Below are positions 54,595 through 64,000 of a stretch of 64,000 nucleotides of DNA, one piece after another. Origin of the DNA: Lolium rigidum (taxonomy: Eukaryota; Streptophyta; Magnoliopsida; Poales; Poaceae); assembly GCF_022539505.1 (NCBI RefSeq), contig NC_061508.1:63931754-63995753 (forward strand). The letters are read 5' to 3'. Every line of letters starts with the position of its first letter. Within the stretch, counting starts at the first letter, position 1. The notes under the pieces are model-generated. The model saw only the letters and a program-made list of their open reading frames with translations, had not been told where the DNA came from and did no database searches. Both the position numbers and the translations under genes were made by a program.

Positions 54595-55750
54595 TGTAAT
54601 GTCCCAGGTTTAGAGACGATTGAGGGGTAGATTTTAGAAAGGGATGTGCATTGCAACGTAAATTCTGGGGAAATTTCGCGATTTTAAAACAAAACAGCAT
54701 CGAAGGGGGACAGGTTTCTCTCTCGACATCTTACAGGGTTAGGGTTTCGAGAGTGCGATAAACTTGTTCCTACTCAACTAAATTAGGGTTTTGAGAAGAG
54801 AGAAGAGATATTACATCACAATCTTATGTTGCATGATTGAATTCAAATTTAAGTTGCATGATTGAATTCAAACCAAAGTTGAATTTGAATTACAAATTTA
54901 AACATTAAATAAATAACCATAATTCAATTATGAGGAGATTCATTAAGTAAATTGTAAATAAAACACATTATGAACAATAAGTAAAGCTCATTAGAGAAAA
55001 CCTTGAGCTTTATGGATTATCACACAATATACAATGTCTTTACAATATTCACAATTGAAATAAATACAACATATTACAAGAATTGGAAAAAAATAGAAAA
55101 ATGAAAAGAAAAAGGAAATTACAATGCAATGATCTATCCTAAAACTACAAGCTAATACTCATTTAGTCTTGAGCTTGATGATCTTCATGTCCATTTGATC
55201 AATTTGATCCCTGCACACAAACACAAAGAAAACAAGTTATGCCAAGTGGCATAGCCACTTGGCAGGTTAGAAATAAAAGGGAATTAGAGAGGATATGACC
55301 AAAGCTGCCGAGCTGATCCACTCAAGGCCAGCACAAGCCAGATACCAAGCATTTGCACACACACACAGCTAGACTGCTCACAAGGCAGTGTGCATGCAGC
55401 ACAACACACACACAGGTCAGTGTGTCACCAAGAGTGACCAGGCCTTGTTGTCGACCAGGAGATCAACGCAAGGTTCATATAAAACCTTTTCCACCGCCAG
55501 AACCAGTAGTTCATCGACAGACCAGGAGCTGGGTAAGTTCACAAGAACACCAGAACACAAGAACACAAGAACATATTGAACAGCCACTGCTGTTCAACAT
55601 ATCTTCACAACCACATCACTGAATCAAGCATCACAAGCTTTCTAGGAGGAGCAGGGCAAGCACTGAAATCATCCAGAAGCAAACCCTCTACACCAACACT
55701 TTTCTAGGAGCTGGAGTGAGGTATACCAATAGATCATGAGCAAGCAAGGT
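54595..55750 (+). repeat. 5' LTR of the Tekay-like element, 3' limit not resolved
   Basis: The start is fixed by the match to 63894-64000. A TATA box CATATAAAA is at 55476-55484. A perfect palindrome TGCCAAGTGGC-ATA-GCCACTTGGCA is at 55240-55264. The 3' boundary is lost where CACTA-derived sequence begins, about 55815. Confidence 0.7.
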
Positions 55751-55819
55751 TTTGCTCATATTAATCCAGCATATGCACAAGTCACAGAAGCAAAAGAGGG
55801 TACAAGCGTCGACGAAGTC

Positions 55820-56559
55820 TTTCTCTTTATCGGGAGCAAACTTCAGTTTTCCCGCTTTAATATCAGCAGTCACTTCAATCCATTTTTCCCTGGGTACCCT
55901 AAACTTGCTGTCACTTTCAACAAGGTTCCCTGTCTTAATGTTATACTCACAGCCATGCCCAAGGAACCAATTTCGAGCCCTAGTGTCCCATCCTTCTCGC
56001 TCTGGTTGCAGGTGATCCCATTCGGCTTCATCTTAGCCTCTTGTGCATCCCACTTAGGCATGGCTACTTCGTAGCCCCCTCGCCCGTATGATGGTGATAT
56101 TTCTTTTCGCTTGCATTCTTCTTGTTTTTCTTTGACGAGGTTCACAGCCTCCTCGCGATTCTTTGTGCTTACAAATTCTTCCCGGTTATGCTCACTGCTT
56201 CGTTAGATAGTTTTTGAATAATGGAGGCTTCTTCTCGGTCTTATAAGCTTTCCATAACCGGTTCTTATACGCCCGGAAAAGTTCCCCATCTTCTTAAGAG
56301 CCCATTTATTCACTAGCGCCCTCTGCTTGGCATTCTCAGACTCCGATCCAAAATTTGGCAAAGTGAAATGTGCCATGGGGTCGTCAAAAAGTGTGTCTTT
56401 GTACCTATCGGCAACCTGAGTTTCGGACACATTCTTGGTCTTGTTCCATTCTCTAATAGTGATCGGGAGATGATCTCTAACCACAACTCCGCACTGATTT
56501 TTAAATGTCACTCTAACACTCGCGGGTGCCACGGTTGGCCTTCGGTGATATAGCTTCAA
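55820..56559 (-). pseudogene. CACTA (Ptta/En/Spm, Transposase_24-like) protein remnant
   Basis: Frames at 56203-56559 and 55870-56145 encode ITIREWNKTKNVSE..VADRYKDTLFDD, KWALKKMGNFSGRIR, then VKEKQEECKRKEISP and GGYEVAMPKWDAQEAK, then ADIKAGKLKFAPDKEKD. This order is that of the plant En/Spm-type transposase-associated protein, a TnpA-like DNA-binding partner rather than the catalytic TnpD. The frames are split by a stop near 56200 and a shift near 55870, and the similarity ends abruptly after KEKD at about 55815. Confidence 0.65.
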
Positions 56560-56679
56560 TTGCGAAGTGGTCTTTTTTGCCCAACTTCTTTGCCGGGCCT
56601 CGTTTCTCCAACTTATCTTCGGAGGCCTAAGAGAATAAAAATTAATTAATTTATATACATATGTACATATAGAATTCCA

Positions 56680-57065
56680 TTAATGCCTCAACTGATCGTA
56701 TACCTTGTCATGACCGGAGCCGTCGGCTTCTCCATCACCGGAGCCGCGGGCTTCTCCATCACCGGAGCCGCGGTCTTCTCCAGCTCCGGAGCCGTCGGCT
56801 TGTCCATTACCGGAGTCGCGCTCTTCTCGGTCGGCTTCTGGACCATCGCGGATTATGTCCTCGAATATGTCTTCCTGTTCCAAGTCTCGGTGGATTTCGG
56901 ATCCATTGTTTCTGCAAAAAATTAAATCGATAAGTACATGTTCTAACCCTAAACAAACCCTAACCCTAATCAAACACTAACCAAACCAAACCCTAACCCT
57001 AATCAAACACTAACCAAACCAGACCCTAACCTAACCAAACCCTAACCCTAATCAAACACTAACCC
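56680..57065. repeat. 24-bp minisatellite and telomere-like repeats
   Basis: 56718-56840 repeats GGAGCC(G)..GGCTTCTCCATCACC with a 24-bp period, coding for an eight-residue Gly/Ser/Asp/Glu repeat on the minus strand. 56945-57065 is a mixture of CCCTAACCCTAATCAAACACTAACCAAAC units, related to but not the plant telomere repeat CCCTAAA. Confidence 0.8.
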
Positions 57066-57104
57066 TAACCACGGATGGGATAGGCTCAAGGAGAGGATCT
57101 CTAC

Positions 57105-57465
57105 AATGCTCACGTGAGGAAGAGGATGTTCGCGAGAGGGAGAGGGTGTCGTCGTCGATTGTTTGCGAGAGGGAGAGGGTGTCGGCGTCTGTTGTTTGCG
57201 AGAGCGATAGGGTGTTGCGGAGTTTCAGGGGTAGAGGAGAGGGAAGTTGCGGCGTCGGGGGTGTTCGCGAGAGGGAGAGAAGAGGGGAGTTGCGGCAGAG
57301 GAGGCTCGGGTGTTCGCGAGAGGTAGAGGAGAGGGAGAGAGAGGGGATCGAGTTGCGGCGTCGAGTGATCGCGAGAGGGAGAGGGAGCACGGGATGAGGG
57401 CGATTGCGCGCGAGAGAGAGGGAGTTGCGACATCGACAAGATAATTTTTTTCTTTTTTTCACCAC
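57105..57465. repeat. GA-rich minisatellite
   Basis: Degenerate copies of GCGAGAGGGAGAGGGTGT spaced about 36 bp apart, producing repetitive reading frames in all phases that are not genes. Confidence 0.75.
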
Positions 57466-57546
57466 TAGGGCTATACATATAGTGCGACCCCGCTAGGGCT
57501 ATACTAAAAAACTAAATACATATACTAAAAAAACTAACTATAAATA

Positions 57547-57946
57547 GGGAGTGGTGTTTTTGCTCCCGGGAGCATATGCTCCCGGTTTTTAAACTTCATT
57601 TTAAATGCACTTTTAAAATGTTGAAAAATTTGAACATAAAATTTAGTGGATACATTTCGAAATTTTACACGTTCACAAAGTGGTTCCTTAGAAAACCGAC
57701 ATTTTGAGTGTCATTTGTAAAAAAGACAAATTTTTCAGTAAGAAAAAGTTGTGTACGAGACGTTTTGTTTATCTTTTTCACACAAGTCATAAAAAATGTC
57801 GGTTTTCGCAAAACTTGATGTGCAAAACTTGATGTGCGCACGTAACATGTTGATATGTAAACGAGAAACTTTTTTTCGAATTTTTTGAACATTTCAAAAT
57901 ATTTTTCCGATGAGCATATGCTCCCATGTGCTGAATTGAATTTCCG
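57547..57946. mobile_element. 400-bp Mutator-like MITE with 9-bp target duplication
   Basis: Flanked on both sides by CTATAAATA (57538-57546 and 57947-57955). Both ends contain GGGAGCATATGCTC in inverted arrangement. The interior is AT-rich and noncoding. Confidence 0.8.
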
Positions 57947-57955
57947 CTATAAATA

Positions 57956-58130
57956 CATATACTAAAAAACTAAACTAAATACATATACTAACTAACTAAC
58001 TATAAATTAACTAATTAACTATAAACTAACTACTAAATACATTAACTAATTAACTAACTAACTAATTAACTATTAAACTAACTACTAATTACATAAAACA
58101 AATTAACTAAAAACTAAAAAAATAAAAAAA
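57956..58130. repeat. CTAA/TAACTA low-complexity tract
   Basis: Irregular runs of AACTAACTA and ATACATATACTAA with no coding potential. Confidence 0.9.
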
Positions 58131-58989
58131 TGGCCGAGCTAGATAGGCGCCGGCGGCACCGGTACTGGCCAATGGTGGCACGTGCTACCTGTAGATGGTA
58201 GCGCGTACTGGCCAATGGCGGCGGCGGCGACGCAGGCGTGGCGCGGCGGCGCCGGAGGAGGTCGAGGCGGCGCGGCGGCCCCCGAGCGATGCACAGAGAT
58301 GGCGCGCGGCGAGGTGGCAGAGGAGGTGCGCGGCAGCATCGGCGGCGGCGGCGCGGCGATGGCAGAGGAGGCGCGCGGCAGCGTCGGCAGCGGCGGCGAC
58401 GCGGCAAATTTCGGCAGCCTGGCGGCGCTAGGGTTTCAGCGTGGCCTCTAGTGTTGCAGGTTGACGCTCGGCCCGCGACGCGCGGTGGCTTATATACGCC
58501 ACCACCTTTGGTCGCGGGTGGTGGCTCAACCCGCGACAAAATACCCCTTTTTGTCGTGGGTTGAGCCACCACCCGCGACAAAAGGGTGTTTGGGCTGATC
58601 CGTGGCACTGCATCCAACGGCTCCCGGCCTGGAGCCATTGGACACGGATCAGCCTCTGTTTTTTTCCTTTTCCCTATTTATCTACTTTAACTTAATAAAA
58701 ACTATTTTTTTAATAACTTTTAAATGGTAACTCAAATAGAAAAGTTTTATATATGAAAATTTGTCAGAAAAATACAATGAACATGAATATGACATCCATA
58801 TAACTATTTGCATATCGCATCATATCAAACTTTGATCCGTTTCTGTTTCTTCTCTACTGCGCACCGCCGGCCTGCCACAAGTGTCGCTTCCCCGTGCCAC
58901 GTGTCGCCGCCGCTTCCACGTGCCTCGCCCCGCCGCTGCCGGAGTGCAACGTGTGTAGCCGTGGCTTACACGTGCCATGCCCCGCGTGC

Positions 58990-59089
58990 NNNNNNNNNNN
59001 NNNNNNNNNNNNNNNNNNNNNNNNNNNNNNNNNNNNNNNNNNNNNNNNNNNNNNNNNNNNNNNNNNNNNNNNNNNNNNNNNNNNNNNNN
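58990..59089. other. Assembly gap of 100 N
   Basis: Exactly 100 undefined bases, a conventional scaffold gap of unknown true size. It separates the CACTA-derived fragment from the rest of the Tekay-like leader. Confidence 1.
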
Positions 59090-59356
59090 ATACATAAGTA
59101 CCACATGTATTGTAGTATGTAATATTTTGTAGAAATTTGTACATATACTTTAATAAGTGAGTTTGCATACTCACAACGTCACCGAGTAATGTAATAAGAC
59201 CACTTATGTATGTATATACAGGGTATATGTTTTGTATGATTTGGATTTGCTTCTTGATTTCCATTGCGTGACTAGTTCTGTGCACAAAGTTGAGCTCGTA
59301 AAACTTGCGCATGGAGTAACTATGAGTACCACTTTGTGTTGCAGAACTAGGGGGAA

Positions 59357-60500
59357 ATGTCGGGATTGACGGGTGAGGAGAGCGAAGCGCAGCGTATGGA
59401 GCGCAAAGCCAAACAGAAGGAAGAGGCTGATGAAGCAGCCATAAATCAGTTTCCACCACCACCACCACCCATGACGCAACAGTAACTTCCTCCAATACAT
59501 GCAAATGTTGGAGGAGAGGCAACGTGTAACATTGGAGCAGCAGAATAAGTTCTTCCAGGAGCCGCTTCAACAAAACAGGGTGGAAAGGCCCGAGAATCAG
59601 TGGAGTCACCTTGTCTCGACTTCCGTAACACTAAGCCTATATCCTTCGCATACGCACCCGAACCAATGGACGCGGAGGATTGGCTGATGGACACGGAGCG
59701 AAAGCTCAACACCGTTGGATGCAATGACCTGGAGAAGGTCAGATATGCAACACACTTGTTGTGTGGACCTTCCGCATCATGGTGGGACAATATCGTAGCC
59801 GTTTATCCGGCTGAGAAGGTATTTACCCGGGAGGAGTTTAAGAGGAAGTTCAGTGGAATCCAATGTCCCCGAGAGCATAGTGGAACCGAAGCATCGAGAA
59901 TTTGAAAGTCTCGAGCAGTAAGGATAAAGCTATCCCGACTTATGTCGTGGAGTTTTCGAAGTTGTCTCTGTATGCGGTTGAGGAGGTCAACACCGAGGAC
60001 AAGAAGAAGAAGAGGTTCTTGCGGGGTTAAGTCCCCAGTTCAAGGTTCAGCTCAGGATGATGAGAGCAACTGAGTTCCAAGAGTTGGTGGATGCAGCCAT
60101 CACTCTTGAAGATGACTTCAAGCAACTGCAGGATGAGAAGAGGAAGAAGGCCAAGTTTGAGCCTAAGAGATTTGTCAGCAACAAGCCCAATACCAGCTTG
60201 AGTTTCAATCCAAGGTATAACAACAACAACAACAACAACTACTACAATAGCAGGAGGAACCAAGCGTTTCAGACTGCAAATCAAATTGTTTGCCGTAGCT
60301 GTGGAGGTAAAGGACACTTTTCCAAGGACTGCAAGAAGCCTAGGATAGTCTGCTTTGGTTGTCGTGAGGAGGGGCACATGCTGAGAGATTGCCCTAAGAA
60401 CAAGTCAGGAGGAGGAGGAAGCCGTGGAGGAAACACCGGAGGGAACTGGAAGAACAAGAAACCCTTCGGCAAGTTAAACTGCACCAGCTTGGAGGAGGTG
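59357..60500 (+). pseudogene. gag of the Tekay-like element, broken
   Basis: Gag starts at the ATG at 59357 (MSGLTGEESE) with a charged helical region and meets an in-frame TAA at 59483-59485. Continuations in other frames are at 59499-59687, 59600-59905 (DAEDWLMDTERKLN, the conserved capsid start, and ASWWDNIVAVYP) and from 60057. Two zinc knuckles follow at about 60290-60390: CRSCGGKGHFSKDC and CFGCREEGHMLRDC. An Asn run (60216-60238) lies between. At least three breaks. Confidence 0.85.
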
Positions 60501-60807
60501 GTTAACTCCGATCAAGCAGTGATAGGTACGCTCCGGATACTTACTCATCCCGGCAAAGTACTTTTCGATACCGGTGCAACTACATCATTCATTTCTCAGC
60601 AATTCATCATCAAACATGGGATTAGTTGCACTAAGTTAGATAAACCCATAACCATACTTTCCGCGGGGAACGATAGTAGTAACCCATACCAAACAAGGAC
60701 AAGTCATTATGATCAATAAATGCGCATTTGACGCAGACCTGTTCATTTTACCGATGAAGGACATTGATGTCATTCTTGGTATGAACTGGTGAGAAGCTAA
60801 CGGAGCA
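60501..60807 (+). pseudogene. Protease of the Tekay-like element, broken
   Basis: The active-site motif LFDTGATTSF is at about 60560-60590, in frame with the preceding gag. The frame stops at 60717-60719 and the remaining part (LPMKDIDVILGMNW) appears in another frame up to a stop just after Trp at about 60790. Confidence 0.8.
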
Positions 60808-62290
60808 TTGATCGACTGTGTGAACAAGACTGTGTCTTTGAAAAGTCCCGATGGAAGTAGAATGATCTACCAAGGAGACAAGCATACACAGATTGAAGTA
60901 GAGCTACAATTGAATATCATGAAGGAAGTGAAGTTGGAAGATATACCTGTAGTAAATGAATTCCAGGATGTGTTTCCTAAGGAATTACCTGGAATGCCAC
61001 CAGATAGGGAGATAGAATTTACTATCGACCTAATCCCAGGCACAGCTCCGATTGCTAAAGCACCATACAAGATGGGGCCTAAGGAGTTGAAAGAACTTAA
61101 AGAGCAATTGGATGACTTAGAACAAAAATGATTCATTCAAGAGAGTATCTCACCATGGGGATCACTTGTTATCTTCGTGGATAAAAGGGATGGAGGTAGA
61201 AGGATGTGCGGAGACTACAGGAATTTGAACAATGTTACCATCAAGAACAAGTACCCACTTCCTAGAATACAAGATTTATTTGATCAAGTAAGAGGCGCGG
61301 AGTCTTCTCCAAGATTGATCTAAGGTCCGAGTTATCACCGGATAAAGATCAAGAAGGAAGACGTTCCGAAAACAGCCTTTGTCTCGAGGTACGGACATCA
61401 TGAATATCTCGTAGTACCTTTTGGATTAACCAATGCCCCAGCAATTTTCATGAATCTCATGAATAAGATCTTCATGCCATGTCTAGACAAGTTCGTCATC
61501 GTATTCATCGACGATATCTTGATCTATTCTAAAGATAAAGCTGAACATGCTGAACATCCGAGGATAGTGTTGCAAACATTGAGAGAACACCAACTCTATG
61601 CCAAATTCAGTAAGTGTGAATTTTGGCTAGATCAAGTAGAATTTCTTGGTCATGTCATTAGCAAGGATGGAATAGCTGTTAACCCGAGCAAGGTAGCAGC
61701 AGTTTTAGATTGGGAAGCACCAAAGACTGTCAAAGAAATCCGAGGATTCCTAGGAATGGCAGGATACTACCGGAGGTTCATTGAAGGCTTCTCCAAGATA
61801 GCAGGACCAATGAACAAACTATTAAGGAAGAACACACCATTCGTGTGGTCGGAGGAGTGTCAGAAGAGTTTTCAAACTCTGAAGGAGAAACTCACCACAA
61901 CACCGGTGTTAGCAGTTCCGGTGGATGGCAAGGATTACACCGTGTACTGCGATGCATCCAAACATGGATTGGGTTGCGTACTCATGCAAGATCGGAAAGT
62001 GATATCTTATGGATCAAGGCAACTCAGACCTCATGAAGTGAACTATCCAACACATGATTTAGAATTAGCAGACAGCTTGTATTTGCACTTAAAACATGGA
62101 GACATTTTCTCTATGGAGCCAAGTGTGAGCTCTATACGGATCATAAGAGTCTCAAGTACTTCTTCACTCAGAAGGAACTCAATATGAGACAGAAAAGATG
62201 GCTTGAACTAGTCAAGGATTATGATTTGACCATCAATTATACTCTAGGAAAGGCTAATGTTGTAGCAGATGCCTTGAGTAGGAAGAGCAC
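60808..62290 (+). pseudogene. Reverse transcriptase and RNase H of the Tekay-like element, broken
   Basis: Recognisable blocks in order: [40 protein letters not shown], the catalytic box [12 protein letters not shown] at 61501-61536, [13 protein letters not shown], then RNase H with [10 protein letters not shown] and [16 protein letters not shown]. Breaks: TGA at 61129-61131, a shift near 61300, and a shift near 62075 within RNase H. The catalytic Asp pair is kept, but no continuous polyprotein can be made. Confidence 0.88.
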
Positions 62291-63929
62291 TAGAGGTGTG
62301 GAACAAGAATTATCACCGGAGTTGAGGAAGGAAATAAGTCAAGCTCAAATACAACTTTGGGAGAAAGAAGCTCATGAAGGACTATCGGCTTTACAAGTGG
62401 CCGATGAGCTAAATGTTAACTTAAAGAATGAGATAATGATGGGTCAATTGGACGATCCATTCATCGTAGAGGAGATGAGAAGGATAGATGAGGGTAGACC
62501 ATCAGAATTTCACAGAGGAGAATCAGGATCACTATGGTTTCAGAAGAGGATTTGCGTTCCGGATATTGCTGAGATTAAGGAAGTAATACTCCGGGAAGCT
62601 CACCAAACACCATATTCCATACATCCGGGAAGTACCAAGATGTACATGGATCTTAAGGAACTATTATGGTGGAACAACATGAAGAGAGAGATAGCACAAT
62701 ACGTGGCGGAATGCCATACCTGCCAAAGAGTGAAGGCTGAACATCAGAGTCCGGCAGGAAAGTTACAACCTTTACCAATCCCAGAATGGAAATGGGAGGA
62801 AATAGGAATGGATTTCATCACCGGACTACCTATGACCAATAAAAAGAAGGACATGATATGGGTAATCGTGGACCGGTTGACGAAAAGCGCACACTCCTTA
62901 GCGGTAATCAGCAGGATAAAGGAGAAAAACTCATCGATCTTTACATCAAAGAAATCGTGAGTAAACATGGAGTGCCCAAGAAGATCGTGTCAGATCGAGG
63001 ATCCGTGTTCACCTCAGCATTTTGGAAGCAACTACATGAAGCTTTAGGATTCAAGTTAGATTATAGTACGGCCTATCATCCTCAGACAGGTGGACAAACA
63101 GAAAGAACCAACCAAATCCTAGAGGATATGCTTAGGGCTTGTGCCCTAGATTTCGGAGGATCATGGGAGGAGCATTTGCCACTAGCAGAGTTTTCATACA
63201 ACAATAGCTATCAAAGCAAAGCATCAAGATGGCACCGTTCGAAGCTCAGTACGGAAGAAAGTGTAGATCACCCATATGCTGGTACGAAGCTGGAGCAAGC
63301 AAGGAGTTTAATCCTGATTATGTCAAAGAAAAGCAACAAATCATCGACATTATAAGAGATAGGTTGAAAATAGCCCAAAGTCGACAGAAGAGTTATGCCG
63401 ATCGAAGAGAAGAACATGGGAGCCACAAGTTGGAGACATGGTATATCTCAAGGTGAGCCCGATGAAAGGTCTTCGGAGATTTGGAGTAAAGGGGAAGCTA
63501 AGCCCTAGATACATCGGACCTTTCAAGATTCCGAGTCAAAACCGAGGGTTAGCATTTGAATTGGAACTACCGGGGAGGTTATCCCAAGTTCACAACATAT
63601 TCCATGTGTCGCAACTCAGAAAGTGTTTAAAGACCCCAGATGAGCCAGTATCACATGATGAGCTCGAGTTACAACCAGATTTGACATACATCGAAAAGCC
63701 GGCGAAGATTCTCGAGGAGAACTGGAAACAACTCAGGAATCGAGCCATAAAATACTGCAAGATACAATGGAAGCATCATCCCGAAAGGGAAGCCACCTGG
63801 GAAAAGGAGGAAGACCTGAGGAAAACATACCCCGAACTCTTCAGGTATTACAACCACAACTTCGGGACGAAGTTTTCTTTAAGGGGGAAAGGCTGTAATG
63901 TCCCAGGTTTAGAGACGATTGAGGGGTAG
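62291..63929 (+). pseudogene. Integrase and chromodomain of the Tekay-like element, broken
   Basis: The zinc-binding HHCC region (ending ECHTCQRVK) is at about 62600-62735. The core shows MDFITGLP and [11 protein letters not shown], then after a shift near 62910 the second part with SDRG and YHPQTGGQTER, so the acidic triad positions are present but split between frames. Further shifts are near 63225 and 63440. The C-terminal part has YIGPFKI and the chromodomain at about 63690-63840 (ILEENWKQLRN, IQWKHHPEREATWE). In chromoviruses this domain directs integration to heterochromatin. Confidence 0.85.
63881..63893 (+). promoter_or_regulatory. Polypurine tract of the Tekay-like element
   Basis: AAGGGGGAAAGGC directly before the 3' LTR start TGTAATG; the normal position for plus-strand priming. 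Confidence 0.85.
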
Positions 63930-64000
63930 ATTTTAGAAAGGGATGTGCATTGCAACGTAAATTATGGGGAAATTTCGCGATTTTAAAACAAAACTGCATC
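63894..64000 (+). repeat. 3' LTR of the Tekay-like element, first 107 bases
   Basis: Identical to 54595-54701 except for C/A and A/T differences late in the match. It is cut by the window edge. Confidence 0.95.

Larger units (their letters stand above)
55815..58988 (-). mobile_element. CACTA-derived fragment inside the Tekay-like leader
   Basis: Minus-strand coding remnants of an En/Spm-type second protein, followed toward higher coordinates by repeat-rich sequence and, at 58510-58590, subterminal-type repeats (CCCGCGACAAA and its inverse). No CACTA terminus is found at the left side and the right side runs into the N gap, so the fragment is truncated or misjoined. Confidence 0.6.
54595..64000 (+). 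mobile_element. Tekay-like chromodomain Gypsy element, right end outside window
   Basis: The 5' LTR starts TGTAATGTCCCAGG at 54595 and the 3' LTR starts with the same 107 bases at 63894, where only two differences are visible. Between them lie gag with two CCHC knuckles, protease, reverse transcriptase, RNase H, integrase and a C-terminal chromodomain, in that order, all on the plus strand. Order and chromodomain indicate a chromovirus of the Tekay/Del type. The leader is interrupted by CACTA-derived sequence and an assembly gap. Coding parts are broken by several frameshifts and stops. The 5' flank is CAGGC; its partner is outside the window. Confidence 0.93.

Noticed and set aside
56945..57065. 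A true interstitial telomere
   Set aside because: The unit is CCCTAA mixed with unrelated CAAACACTAAC words and is embedded in transposon sequence.
57114..57478. Several open frames with repeated Leu/Pro/Arg/Ser runs
   Set aside because: They arise from the GA-rich minisatellite, which is open in all phases.
1..64000. CRISPR arrays, prokaryotic defence systems, integrons, tRNA or rRNA genes
   Set aside because: No direct-repeat/spacer arrays or RNA gene signatures were seen; the DNA is plant nuclear. The tandem repeats present belong to transposons.

Overview
The window is plant nuclear DNA from a large, repeat-rich grass genome. The best guess is a Pooideae grass (wheat, barley, oat or ryegrass group). 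The evidence is nested Gypsy elements with Athila/Sabrina-type and Tat-type organisation, many Stowaway MITEs with TA target duplications, CACTA elements, and GC-rich grass genes. A run of 100 Ns at 58990-59089 shows this is a scaffolded assembly. I found no bacterial-type operons, CRISPR arrays, rRNA or tRNA genes.

Layout. (1) 1-20877 is a three-level nest of LTR retrotransposons, all on the minus strand. An outer Tat-like Gypsy element (C, cut by the left window edge) has its 5' LTR split by an Athila/Sabrina-like element (B, 4298-19845). B is split in turn by a complete element of the same family as C (A, 8322-15334, TSD ACTTG). None of the three shows reverse transcriptase or integrase in this window. 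(2) 20878-28870 is a gene island with debris: an LTR fragment, a LINE fragment abutting a UDP-glycosyltransferase pseudogene, an intact carboxylesterase gene (23666-24622), and a LINE endonuclease fragment split by a Mutator-like element that carries an ABCC-transporter fragment. (3) 28874-32258 is an intact five-exon gene for a ZOP1-like matrin zinc-finger/OCRE protein. (4) 32.6-41.2 kb is intergenic with MITEs, a small hAT element and an acidic coiled-coil gene remnant. (5) 41281-42486 is an intact DUF1645 gene. (6) 42.6-50.3 kb holds a half-AP2/coiled-coil gene inside a DNA-transposon-like GC-rich inverted repeat, short duplications, a Helitron-like 3' end and a 0.5 kb duplicated segment. 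(7) 50331-54552 is a complete non-autonomous CACTA element (TSD GTT) containing a long foldback. (8) 54595-64000 is a Tekay-like chromodomain Gypsy element on the plus strand with a decayed gag-pol. Its leader is interrupted by a CACTA fragment and its 3' LTR is cut by the window edge.

The host genes with support are the carboxylesterase, the ZOP1-like gene and the DUF1645 gene. All three have uninterrupted coding sequence. They look functionally unrelated and show no clustering logic.

The observation I would check first is not a feature. Repeat copies differ again and again by CAG versus CGAG and by CTG versus CTCG or CG, and some gag frame breaks fall exactly at such sites. Real decay would not favour one trinucleotide, so part of the apparent damage may be a systematic sequencing or assembly error at CHG (methylated) sites. 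The most interesting biological items are the antisense ORF carried by the Tat-like elements, the ABCC-carrying Mutator-like element, the mobile half-AP2 gene and the 300-bp-arm foldback in the CACTA element.
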